From Wuchereria bancrofti (taxonomy: Eukaryota > Nematoda > Chromadorea > Rhabditida > Onchocercidae), in assembly GCA_005281725.1 (NCBI GenBank), contig SSBO01000007.1, forward strand, positions 186,001 through 250,000: a stretch of DNA of 64,000 nt. The letters are read 5' to 3'. The notes below the pieces were generated by a model. The model was given only the letters and a program-made list of their open reading frames with translations, was not told the DNA's origin and made no database searches. Numbering within the stretch: the first letter of the stretch is position 1; every line of letters begins with the position of its first letter. The position numbers and the translations under genes are program-made. This document shows, in pieces, positions 12,540-23,632 of this stretch.

Positions 12540-15500
12540 TCAGAAATGAAATAATTTATGTTTAGTGAAGCAGGGTGTGACTGACCCACTGAATTTCGAT
12601 CTCCCAGCTGGTACTGTTCTACTTTGATAAAAATTCGTTCCAGTTGATAATTTTGAACCTTCCGAGATGTTTGACTCAGCTAAAATCAAAGTCTTTTTTT
12701 TTTTAATCTTAAAAAAATTGTAGAAAAGTATTTGAATGTATAAACCATAATTTTCTTAATATTTATGTGTTTTTCTTTTAATAGATAACCAACTTGTATC
12801 ATTAGAATTATCCTTATCACATGTACCTGAAGGTGTGTGACAAATTTTTGTAATTTCCAGCGTGCCGCTAATATCAATGAATGACGATGATGTCATTAAT
12901 TCAATGCTTTCAATCGGATCGTTTTGGTGCTCATTATCAACTGTCTGCAATAAGCAAATAAAAGTTCATTTACAATGAAAATTTCCTTTCAACTGAAAGA
13001 AAAATTCCTCAAAAATCGGAAAAAAGTAGGTAAAATAAGTTACTTGAATTTGAGAAAACTCGTCGCTACATGCCGAGAATGATCGTAAAGTTTTAGTTGG
13101 TGAAGAGCAAATAGTGGTATCACGAGAAACTGGATTGGTAAAGTGATCGGTATCAGCTTGCATCAGGGATTTCATTTCGGTTGCACTTTTCATGAAAATC
13201 GAATGAACTGATGTTGTAATCCTAAATAAATTAGATTCTAAATAAGATTTCTCAATAAACCAACGCAACGCCGTCCAGAAAAAAAAAACATGAAAAACAT
13301 ACATGTGCTTTTCACAATCAAATCTACCAATCAACAATGGTTCAACTTCTTTCGGAAAGTGGAATAGATCTTCATCAGCAATAAAACCTTGTGGTTCATA
13401 ATTTGAAGGTGTCTCTGAAAAAAAAAATGTCAATTAGATTAGTAATAAAGATTCACGGTTGTTTTCTATATCTTTGTATAATTGAGTATAAGTTAATTCA
13501 TATTTTTTATAAATCCATATCTAGACAATATGCTGATCAACCTAATGATAGTTTATGCTAACTTATTGAAGTACTGAGAGGTATTTGCTTAATTTTTAAA
13601 CTGCTTCAGCTACTATTAAATCTTCATCATAGCAAAGCATGATGTAATTTCAATTGAAAGTATATAAAACGTATAAATTTACAGCAGCATAAAAAAAAAA
13701 CTTATTCCAAAAAAAAAAAATGTTACTTTCATCATAGTACGTAAGTTTAAAAATGGTGCAAATGTTCTGTGGTAATGGATCCATCATATTTTCATATGCA
13801 GTGACACGACGAATCAAATGAAAAAATTGTTTGCGCGCTTGTGTTATTCCTGTGTATTTAATAGCAGCGACTTTCTCACCTTTTGTACTGTAAAAAAAGA
13901 AATTGAAAAGTGTTATAATTTTTAAAAGTTAATAAAATTATTAACATGCAGTTTTTATAATTATATAATGCAAATTGCATATAGCAAATTTTTTTGTCTA
14001 CAAATTAATCTATCAGTAATTCAAAACTAAATTCATTCTATTTAGAAAATTTCACTTCCCTTGTAAGGATCATTTCTGCTTGATCAGATTCATAAAAAAA
14101 TGACATCCGGTGAATTTCTAAAGCTTCATATTCATCTTCTCTGTCACGATCAGCAACCATTATGATGAAGTCACGTAACTAGAAATTTCAATAAAAATTT
14201 TGATTTCATTTTCAAAATGAGATTCATTTCCAATCAATGAATCTTTTTATTTCTTTTCCATTTAAATTAAAATTCTATTGGTAGTTCAAAAGATACAGCT
14301 AAACAAATGGTTAGATAACTTTTAACACCAACTATCAAATTTAATAAAAAAAATTTGAAGTGTTAAACTGAAATTTTGCATTTTCAATTTTTTGGTTGGA
14401 TTTTAGATTACAATGATTCAATCTTTTGAGTAAATATTGCTAAATTTCAATCAGACTAAAAATTTCTCAACTCGTAAAGTAAAGAAGAAGCAACCAAGTT
14501 TGTATTTTGCTAGATATAACAGCATCATCCAAAAATGCAAATACAATAAGAAGAATTTATAACTGAATGAAATTTTTTGAATTTAAAAAAAAGTAGAAAG
14601 AATTTACAATTTAATCAAATTTTTTGAACTTAAAAAAAAAATTTACATATGCAAATTCAATCGCTTCCATAACACCTTTAAGACTATAAACAATATCTTT
14701 GCCTTCAGCTTCAGCTTGAACAACATAAAATTTCCATTCTAAAAATTCCGGTCAACTGTTCAATAACAAACGGATAATGAATATAACAGAAAGATTACAA
14801 TATTACAAATACAGTCATATTTGTATTAATCCACCGAATTCCAAATCTAATCAATTTTTTTTGCCGAGTGAAAAAAAAAAGTGAGTATATTTTTTTTCTT
14901 GTGAAAAAAATGATTCCTTCCAAATCTTTCCTTCCTATCTAAAAAAGGACTTGTTAAAATGCATCTTTTGCTTTATCATTAAACGATACTAGTAAGATGA
15001 TATATCTTATTTTAAGTATTATATGTATTCAAACAATCATCAGCATTGTAGTTACCATTTATTGCTAACGACCACTAACATTTATGTTGTTATCAATAGT
15101 ATATTTAATACTTATTACTATTAGGAATTGCTTTTTATTTGTTTTGCACTTTATTAAAAATTTAAATCTTTATTCTATTATTGATAGGTAATGTTGCGTA
15201 TGGTATTTGAACTTCAAATATTCTTATCTTTCAATAAATAAATTAAAAAAAAAAATTACATACTTTCAATTTGACGTTTCTTGAAGCATTTTGCAGGAAG
15301 TAAACCTCTGGTATAAAGGATATGTGATGCAGTAATGAATACCACACGTTGTAGAAATGATCGTGATTTCTCGCCAACTGGTTCATCCGGAAATGTTGCT
15401 TCCCACTAAAATAAACTGTATTTTTTTCCGGATGTGTGTTTCTAGAAATATTATACTGATGTGGCAGTCATGATGAAAAAAAATCACTTCAAATCCTGCT

Positions 15501-15624
15501 ATCGATATATAAATTAATTTAAGGAAAGCTTTCTTTGATATTTATTTCTGATAATTATAAGTTATTAAAAATAATAATTTACATTTAAGCCTTTTCTTGA
15601 CCGTTTTTTTTGTATTATCTCCAT
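12540..15624 (-). CDS. HORMA-domain meiotic chromosome axis protein (HIM-3/HTP/HORMAD-like)
   Basis: HORMA proteins assemble on meiotic chromosome axes and control pairing, crossing over and checkpoint signalling. Exons: 15583-15624, 15264-15405, 14647-14738, 14056-14178, 13727-13887, 13303-13414, 13044-13221, 12827-12944 and 12540-12679. The start is MEIIQKKRSRKGLN. HORMA features in order are WEATFPDEPVGEKSRSFLQR, ITASHILYTRGLLPAKCF, the MEAIEFAYLRDFIIMVAD strand, and the diagnostic PLPQNICTIFKLTYYDEKTP with YEPQGF, which parallels MKLFYYDEVTP-YQPPGF of HORMAD1. The C-terminal third is Ser/Thr-rich and unconserved, as expected for a tail with closure motifs. One junction (14056 to 13887) does not keep phase: the upstream exon ends at phase 0 but the next needs two bases, so a small exon was missed or a base is wrong. 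About 370 residues. The paralogue within the HIM-3/HTP group cannot be told. Confidence 0.82.
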
Positions 15625-17261
15625 TTGATCGCACCAGAAATCCTGAAATATAAATCCAGGAAAAAAACAGCAAAAAATAAAATCAAAAGCGTTATACAAC
15701 AAAGTATCCTAAAATGCAAATTATCTTTTTTTCTTTATAATTTTTATAAAGCTATCTTTGAGCAACTTAATTTTTTCCTACCATTTTATAATTTAATAAT
15801 TTTATCTTGAAATTGTTAATTAAAAAAAATTAATCGACAATCTAAAAACTAATTGCTAATCTAGAAATGTAAATCTGCTATTAATTTGTCATTTCAAATA
15901 AGAACTGTCAGTATTTTAAAGTCAAACAAATCATCAGTTAAAATGGAATCATAATCCTAAATACAAAAATAAATTATATTTAGCACAACTTATGATTAAT
16001 AATGCAATCGAGTATTTAATTTCACTCATTGATTAGTATTTAATTTCGACAAAATTTACTTTAAGTGCAATCTAACTAATTAATCTTTGTCATTTAGTGA
16101 AATAACTTTAATCAAATTTATTAAACTTAAAATTTGAATGTTAACTTCATAATTAGGCAATTTTAAATGAAAATTTACAATTCGGAAAAGTTTATAACAT
16201 TTAATAATTATATTTTAAGACTGAATCTATATTTTAATAGTTCAATCTTATGCAAACAACTCACTTTTGCCCTTATATATATGTATGCCGCACCAGATCC
16301 ATTCCAAATTAGCTTTTACATTTTGCACGTAGCATCGCTGTTTTAAATGATAAATTGCACGTATGCATTTTTAGAGTATTAAAATAATTCAATTACTGAA
16401 ATGACGAAGGTTTGTTGCTATTATCGTGGAATTGATTAATATCACCTAATCACTTATGAAATTCAAATTTCAATTTAGAAATTTTTAAATTGCTGAGGAA
16501 CTTTCAAAGATAATACCCTTCAATCACATTTTAAATTCAAATTCAAGTTCAAATTCGAAATTTTTTAAATTCCTGAGAATATAATACGTTTTAATCATAT
16601 TTCAAGTTTAAATCCAAATTCAGTTTAAAAAAATTTTTAATTGCTAAAGAAATTTCCAAACGATTCCTGCTGCTATATTATTAGTAGAAATTGCATGTAA
16701 TCGATGTAATTTGAAATTAAAATTACAAATCGTAAACTGTGCTAAGTTTTATAATTTAAATTTAAATCGATTAAGTTAGATTTAAAGTTATATAACTTGA
16801 CTTTTGCATTATAAATTAAATCAAATCTTTTGTGCTCAAAAAAATTTATTGTTTAAATTTCAATTTAGCAAACATTCTCAAATTTTCTGATTCAATATTA
16901 TTCATTAAAATTTATTAGTTAAATTTAGTTTCAAGATGCAAATTTAAATTAAATATAGCATTTTCCACTTCAAATTTAATTCAAATATAGCATCCATTAA
17001 AATTAAACTTATTAATTTTAGCGGAATTAAATTTAAATACATGAACTTATTCAAAACTTATTCACATCCACATATTATTAAAGAGTACAAATATGAATTT
17101 AAAAGGTTGAAGTGATAAATTTCCTTTCCATCCAACAAAGATGAAAAATATTTCTTGTTAATTAATTTATATCATTCGCGATATGATAATATTTTATGTG
17201 AACAATTTTCATTCATATCATTTTCCAGTTTAATCCAAAGCTTATCGATAATTTGACGTAT
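15625..17261. other. Intergenic interval, nothing recognised
   Basis: AT-rich sequence between the HORMA start and the 3' end of the phosphatase remnant. Around 16440-17050 there are many loose variants of ATTTAAATTTCAAATTCAA, which look like simple-sequence drift. No exon chain, RNA gene or clear mobile element was found. Confidence 0.5.
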
Positions 17262-19400
17262 TTATGATAATATGGCATCATTAATACGATCTAATATATA
17301 ACCCATTTGATAAACCTAAAAAACAAAATTAAAATTATTTATTCGACACACTGTAAGAATTTGAACAAAATATATTATTAAGTAATCGAATTAATTCAAA
17401 AAAAAAGTAAATTTTAATTTATGATGAATAAATAAAAATAAATAATATAAATTTTAATGCTATGTATATTTACTGATAAATATTATCATAAAAATACACA
17501 TAGAATTTTAAAAATTTTAATCAAACATATTAATTCAATTTCTGTAAATATTGAAATAATTTCTTTTTGTTAAAAAAATAAAAATAAAAAGCAAATGAAA
17601 AATTGTAAGAAAAAAAGTAAGGAGTGAGAGGGAGAGAGAGGGAAAGAGAGAAAAACGGAGGATAGAAGAAGGAAAAGTAGAAGAGGAAAAAATTATTGGT
17701 ATGGAAGCAAAAAAAAGAAAAAAGAAAGAAAACAAAAATATAGCTAAAATTATAAAATGAAAATTTTCAATTCATTACAGCACCTGGTCGTTGTTGTCGA
17801 ATTTTTTCAATTAATGCCTAAAATAATTTTTTTTTTTTTTGAATTTTCAACAAATTTTGTTTTACCTCTTTTATCAGAAAAAACTGATAAATTTTTTAAA
17901 GACTTTAAATTAATTCTTTAAATAAATTTTTATTTTTATAAATTTACAAAATAAAAAATAAAAATAATATTAGTTGATAACATTTTAATTGCATTAAGAA
18001 TTACTATGTATAATAATTCGATTAAAAATAAAATGCATGTGACTAAATGATTTGTTTATTTCTTTAAAAAAATTAAAAAAAGTGTTGCTTCTTTGATATA
18101 TGTTAATTTCAATATATGTACTCCTGATTAGTCTTTTTTTGTTCAATATATATGTTAATTTTCTTATCTATTTATTTACTTATTCATTTATATATGTTTA
18201 TTTATTTAAATTATACAAATTATTTCAATGAAATCATTTGAAATGGTTTAATATATTCAATTTAATTGTTAGAATTACAAAAATTAACAATAAATAATTC
18301 TGATTAATTTTTTTGTTGATTTCAAATTCCATTTTTTGACAAATTTATTTCGTTTACCTCAACATTTACAGTTTGTAAATTTTTAAGTTGATGCACAGCA
18401 AAATCTAATGCAAGAAGAACACCTGTACGATCGCCACCTGCATGACAATGTATTAATGTTTTATCATCACTTACCTAGAAATTTATAATACAAAAATACA
18501 AATAATATTAATTATTAAATATATTAAATTTAAATTTAAACGCAAAAAATACTAATTACTAAATGTATCTAATTTAAATTTAAAGAAGGATAATAGTAGT
18601 GTTTAATTTAAATTTTATATTAATTAGGATGAAAAAAAAAACTTTTTCTAATAATTTTAATAAAGCAAATTAAAAAAAAAGCAATCATTTTTTAAATTTC
18701 CTTCTTAATTTAAAAAATTCATTTTTCATTAATTAATATTTTATTTTCTAACTGAAATATTTATCTAACATATTATCACTACTTCATATTTTATATGCTT
18801 CAATCGGAAGTAAAAGTAAAATAAAAAATAAAAGTAAAAATTCTTACTACAACTAAAGTAATTAAATTTTAGGTAAAAAAAATTCTTACTTTGTTTAAGA
18901 AATTACTAATACTTTATGTTTTATATGCCCCAATTAGAAGTAAACAAAAAACAAAAAATAAAAAATTCTTACTACAACTAAACTTACTAAAAATTAGTAA
19001 TCTTTTATCATTATTATTTAATAATAAAATTAAGTGAAAAAAAAATATGATGTCAATTAGTTTAATATTAATTATTTAATTAATGATATTTAAAAGAAAA
19101 AAAAAGAAAAAGGAAATCATGAATATCGTTTACCATTAAAAATATTTTCAATAATGTATTAGCAGCTTTAGCCAAGGTATTTTGTTTTCCCCAAGGTAAT
19201 GAATGGTAAACATCCATCTTGTCAACGATAATAACAGATATGAGTAAGATATCGATCATTTTGTTCATTTCTTTGTTTATAATATTGTAAACAAAGTTGT
19301 GTTAATCGATAAACACATTCTTTAGTGTTAGTTGCATAATGTTCACATCAGTCTAATACATTACATGAATTGATATCTAATTATTTAAACTTTCTCTTTT
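17262..19400 (-). pseudogene. Protein tyrosine phosphatase remnant with P-loop exon
   Basis: Three exons join in phase at the 3' end: 18358-18474, 17779-17817 and 17262-17315, ending in TAA. They encode SDDKTLIHCHAGGDRTGVLL, a Cys-X5-Arg phosphatase loop, then EALIEKIRQQRPGAV, matching the R-Q-R-P-G-A-V helix of classical PTPs, and a short tail. The preceding segment (about 19130-19340) reads AKAANTLLKIFLM in the right phase just before a donor. Further upstream, PTP-like sequence (CNVLD, CEHYATNTKECVYRLTQ) sits in another frame and has two TGA codons in place of residues that could be Trp. The WPD-loop position reads SLPWGKQ. The P-loop is HCHAGGDRTG, not HCSAGxGRTG. The gene ends at an assembly gap. 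I infer a pseudogene; poor assembly near the gap is an alternative. Confidence 0.55.
17600..17712. repeat. GA-rich polypurine tract
   Basis: About 110 bases are almost entirely A and G on the plus strand, including GAGAGGGAGAGAGAGGG and GAAGAAGGAAAAGTAG. It lies in the intron between the last two exons of the phosphatase remnant and reads as a polypyrimidine tract in that gene's orientation. A microsatellite origin is likely. Confidence 0.6.
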
Positions 19401-19460
19401 TTGTATTAAAAAGAAAAAAAAATTGATATCTAATTATTTAAAAATATTTTTTTTTTTTTT
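19290..19460. repeat. Left copy of a 171-base direct duplication at the gap
   Basis: By eye this segment is identical to 19472-19642, including a 14-T run that ends each copy. The two copies flank the run of Ns directly, which suggests that one is an assembly artefact of an unresolved join and not a true tandem duplication. Part of the phosphatase coding remnant (CEHYATNTKECVYR on the minus strand) is contained in it. Confidence 0.85.
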
Positions 19461-19471
19461 NNNNNNNNNNN
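19461..19471. other. Assembly gap (11 N)
   Basis: Eleven undetermined bases inside a long T run. The true size is probably unknown, and the flanks repeat each other (19290-19460 and 19472-19642). Confidence 0.98.
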
Positions 19472-19642
19472 AACAAAGTTGTGTTAATCGATAAACACAT
19501 TCTTTAGTGTTAGTTGCATAATGTTCACATCAGTCTAATACATTACATGAATTGATATCTAATTATTTAAACTTTCTCTTTTTTGTATTAAAAAGAAAAA
19601 AAAATTGATATCTAATTATTTAAAAATATTTTTTTTTTTTTT
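19472..19642. repeat. Right copy of the 171-base duplication at the gap
   Basis: Matches 19290-19460 at an offset of 182 bases. Sequence beyond it (from 19643) is different, so the duplication ends exactly at the T run that also borders the gap. Confidence 0.85.
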
Positions 19643-21058
19643 GTATTTCTCTTTTTTCTGTATTAATAAATTTGATTATATATAAAAAAAAAATTAAAAA
19701 AAAAAAGAGAAAAAAAAAAGAGAAGTAAAAATGAACAATTAGCAAATTGCATTTATAACATATTGAAACTATTCGAAGTGATAATGTAAATTTCCAAATA
19801 AACATTATATATTAAAGAAATAAAAAGAAAATTTAAATAAATGAATTATTAGTGCAATCTCTATCATAGTAACACATTTAGTTTTATAAAACTACGGTAG
19901 GTAAATTTATAAATTTAAATTATTAAATAAATAATTGACAAGATAATCATTTCTCACATGAATATCACCTTCATATCTTTGTGAATAACTGAATTTGTTT
20001 TTCTCCTTTTTATTCCATTTGATTTAGTTTTATTTTCAACCATATTTGACAATTATTTGCTAAAGAATACAACGAATGGTTTATGTTATTTAGAAATTTC
20101 AAAATTCAAACAATGTTATAAATTGCTAAAACTTATCATAACTTGAAATATTTAATCATTTTAACAAAACTTGAAATAATATCTAATCGTAAAAGCCATT
20201 TCTTCCGTTTTCCTCCTTTTTTTTTTTTCGGAAAGAATAACGCACAAAATCCAATCAGCCGATCGTACAGACTGAATCATTCGCGAATAACTTCATCCAC
20301 ATTAAGCTATCCAAGCATTTTATATTTGTAGCGATCCTATCACGTAAATATGTAAATTTCACACAATTACTAATTCATTTATTTTCGGGATCACAATGAA
20401 CCGTATGGAACCTTGAATTATGTCCACGTTTAATATTAAATTCCAAAGAGATAACTTGTTGTTTTAGTAATATTCACAATAGTATTTGTAACTTGAGGTA
20501 TTTTAATATTTGCGATGCTATCGCGAAAAAAAAACAAAATCACTCGCTCTACTAACTTTCTATCAACCTTTCATTTAACCGATATACTCAAGAATTTTAT
20601 TGAACAACAGAATTGCAGAACGACTAAAATTATGTATGAAATTTTATTAACTTCAAGAAAACATAAAAGAAAATGAAATTTCTATTTATTTTATGACATG
20701 AACAATACTTAATATACAGTGAAGGTCTGATTATAAAAATTAGACCATTCTAGTAGGAATATTTGACAAGAACAGTTTTTAAAGTCACGTTTTAAAAATA
20801 CTGGTTTATTTATTTATTTTTTGGAAAAGCTAAATTAAGCAGAATGAGATTAGTGACAAAAAGCTCCTATACAAATCAGATTAAACCAAAATTATCCGTA
20901 ATTTTATTAAAATAGCTTTTCGATCAAATCAAAACATTACGATTACTTTACGAATTAACTGCTTACTGCGCATGTTGAAGAAAAAAAAAAAGAAAAAACG
21001 GACTAAATTAGACAAAGGCCTGTTCTGGGAAGATACGAGAGATCAACATGAACCAATC
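19643..21058. other. Interval right of the gap, nothing recognised
   Basis: Further 5' exons of the phosphatase would be expected here on the minus strand, but I could not identify any with confidence. The stretch is AT-rich, with an A/T-only low-complexity segment at about 19640-19730. Open frames present are short and lack family features. Confidence 0.45.
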
Positions 21059-22880
21059 TTATGCAACATAATCTAATGGTCGGTTAAATCCACCTTTCCT
21101 GTTCATATACTGCCGATATCGTCGTGGTTTATTAATTGATACTACACCATCAACATTACCTGGCACCTGGAATTATCCATATAAATTGCATTAATTGGTA
21201 TTTTGAAAAGACATTTCAACATAGTTCTCACTTATTCAGTACGACTGATAGCAACATTACATCTATACAAAAAATTTAATGAACTGTCATCAAAAGACAA
21301 ATATATACCTTTTTATTCTTGGTTGTATCAAAACCTGCGAAACCCATCAATTTAAGCATGTCCTTGTCGAGTCCTTTCAAAGAATCAACACCAACTGAAA
21401 ACATCAATAAAAACAAAAGATAAGAAAAATTCTCTCAAATAAAAAGAAGAAATCATTGCTAGCTCAACCAGTAAGTGAACTTCCTGTACGTGATAACCTG
21501 GCATTTAATAACGTAAAGTCTTTTTCCGTTAATTAATGTCATATGTGACATATGCGATGTATGTAACAACGCCATCAAGCAAACCGACGAACTAAATGAT
21601 CGGATTTTTTTTTCTTATTTTTTCCTAATGATTGTGATCCAAAAATAGTCCAGTCGAACATAATATTTTCTAGTTGATAAATATTTACCATCTTTCGTTT
21701 GTTTTTCCTTTTCTCGATCCCTAAAAAACAAAAGTAACGCAAATTTCCCAGAATTTTTCAAAAATTTATTTCAACCAAAATTAAGAACGAGAAGACTTGA
21801 ATCATGCCAATTTTTTTCCATCTCAATAACTTGGGATGACAAATAAATGAATGCTCATTTTGCATATCAAAAAGTGATTCCTATTATTCTAAAAATATAG
21901 TATAATGTAGCGAATGGACGATGAAAAAGAAACTTAAACCAAAAACTATATTTGACCTTTTACTGTATATTGATAAGGCCAAAGAGATGTTAATTTCAGA
22001 AAGTTTATAAAGATTAGTCAAAGTCACCTTCGCGATCTCTCCTCATTGCCATATCGCCTTCTTTCATCCACTCGTTCACGGCTTCTACTTCGACTTCGCC
22101 TACGATCTACGGGACTTCGTGATCGACGGCGTTCCTAAAAATGAAATTTGATAATTAAAGTTTTTTGGCAAACGAACTGCAGTGTAACGTTAAAAACTAT
22201 AAATTAAACACTTGAAACTATTTTTCTCGAATAAACTCCGATAGTTATGAAAGCAATAAAAAAACCCTACAAAACAAATAATTAAATTCTAAAACTTGCA
22301 TACTTGGCTACGGCGACGTGAACGATCTTTATCGCCAATTCGAGTCCGACCAGCAGAACGTGATCGTGACCTACGTCGTCTCTCACGTTCTCTCTCTACA
22401 AAACAGTATGAGCTATACTGAAAATTATGCAAATTAAATGCATAAAAGTAAAATGCCATAAAACTATGCTAAAGCTAATTCTTTAAACTCTACTGAAGCA
22501 AAAATTACGATTAATCATATCATTTCAATCAATTCTGACTTCTATTAAGTTAGAATTAATAAAAACTACAATGCCAAACATTTACTGATTGTTTGATAAT
22601 AGTATGAAATTATTTAAGGTAGAGAGACACTATTAGTTAAATGACAATTCCAATAATTTTATTTAAAATGTTTTTTTTTTTCTCTAAAAGAAAACGACGA
22701 AGACAGAACGAGAAAAAAAGAAGAAAGACTGGTAGTTAACATTTACATAAATTCAAAGCAAATGTTCCCTCTATGATATATCATATCAATGAAAATTTAT
22801 CAATACCTTTTGCTAATAAATTGAAATATTTGAGATAAATTAAAATACTTACCTCTGCTTCTGCTTCGTTCTCGTACCAT
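21059..22880 (-). CDS. snrp-27: U4/U6.U5 tri-snRNP 27 kDa protein (SNRNP27)
   Basis: A small spliceosomal protein of the tri-snRNP, nuclear, involved in pre-mRNA splicing and 5' splice-site handling. Six exons join cleanly: 22853-22880, 22304-22395, 22028-22134, 21689-21720, 21309-21394 and 21059-21166, giving 150 residues (about 155 in human). The N-terminal half is an RS domain (MVRERSRSR, ERRRSRSPVDRRRSRSRSRE). The conserved C-terminal domain contains DMLKLMGFAGFDTTKNKKV and ends [21 protein letters not shown], almost the same as the human [21 protein letters not shown] end. The start is the only Met in frame before the RS repeats. It is divergently arranged with the USP48 gene. Confidence 0.95.
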
Positions 22881-23632
22881 TTTAGCTATTATAGTTTGAT
22901 ATCTTAGATGACTAATTTAATGAAGGAAACAAGTAAAATGCAAACACAAACAGAAACAACAACGACATTTGATGGAATTGTCAAACAAATAGGATGAAAA
23001 TTTTGCATAAAGCGAATCTTTCTAAGACATATTTCTTCTAAAGAAGCTATATTTGTGAATGATAAATTATAATTATGATAATTATCTGATATGATAAGAA
23101 AAGAATTAGGTTAAACGGTGATATAATCAAACGGGAATGAAATATTAGGATGAAATATTAGTAATGTAAAATAGCATATGTTTGCTTTTTTGTCTTTTTT
23201 TTCTTTTTTTTTTTGCGCATGGATTTACTTGTTAAAGCTATTTTTTGAGAAAAGATAGATTTGTTAGAAGATTACAAAATAGCTTCAAAAAAGTTACATA
23301 ATTTATATTAGCTATAACTACATTAGGCGCTTATTTTGCATTATAGTTTTTAGAATGTAATTTTTAAATTTTAGAACCTGTTACAACTCTATTTTTTCTG
23401 TTGTGGGAAAGTTAGTTAATGAACATTAATTCATTAATTCATTAGTTAACATTAGTTTATTAGTTCACTTTTTTTTTTGTTTTAAGCGTGGGTAAATTAA
23501 AACTGTTTCTTTTTAAGTGAAAGTTTATTAAAAAGTTGTAAAAGTTTCTAGAACTGAAATATATTTAATGTGACTGATGTTTGCTGTACCAATAATACTC
23601 TGAAGAAAAGTTAAGTCATCTGTGGGGAAATA
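22881..23632. promoter_or_regulatory. Divergent upstream region of snrp-27 and the USP48 gene
   Basis: About 750 bases separate the two start codons, which point away from each other, so both promoters must lie here or in unseen upstream UTR introns. I see AT-rich sequence and no clear core element. The repeated ATTAATTCATTAGTTAAC pattern at about 23420-23465 is simple-sequence-like. Confidence 0.4.

Noticed and set aside
19620..19805. Minus-strand frame right of the assembly gap
   Set aside because: Mostly Phe/Leu from T/A runs; could not be tied to the phosphatase.
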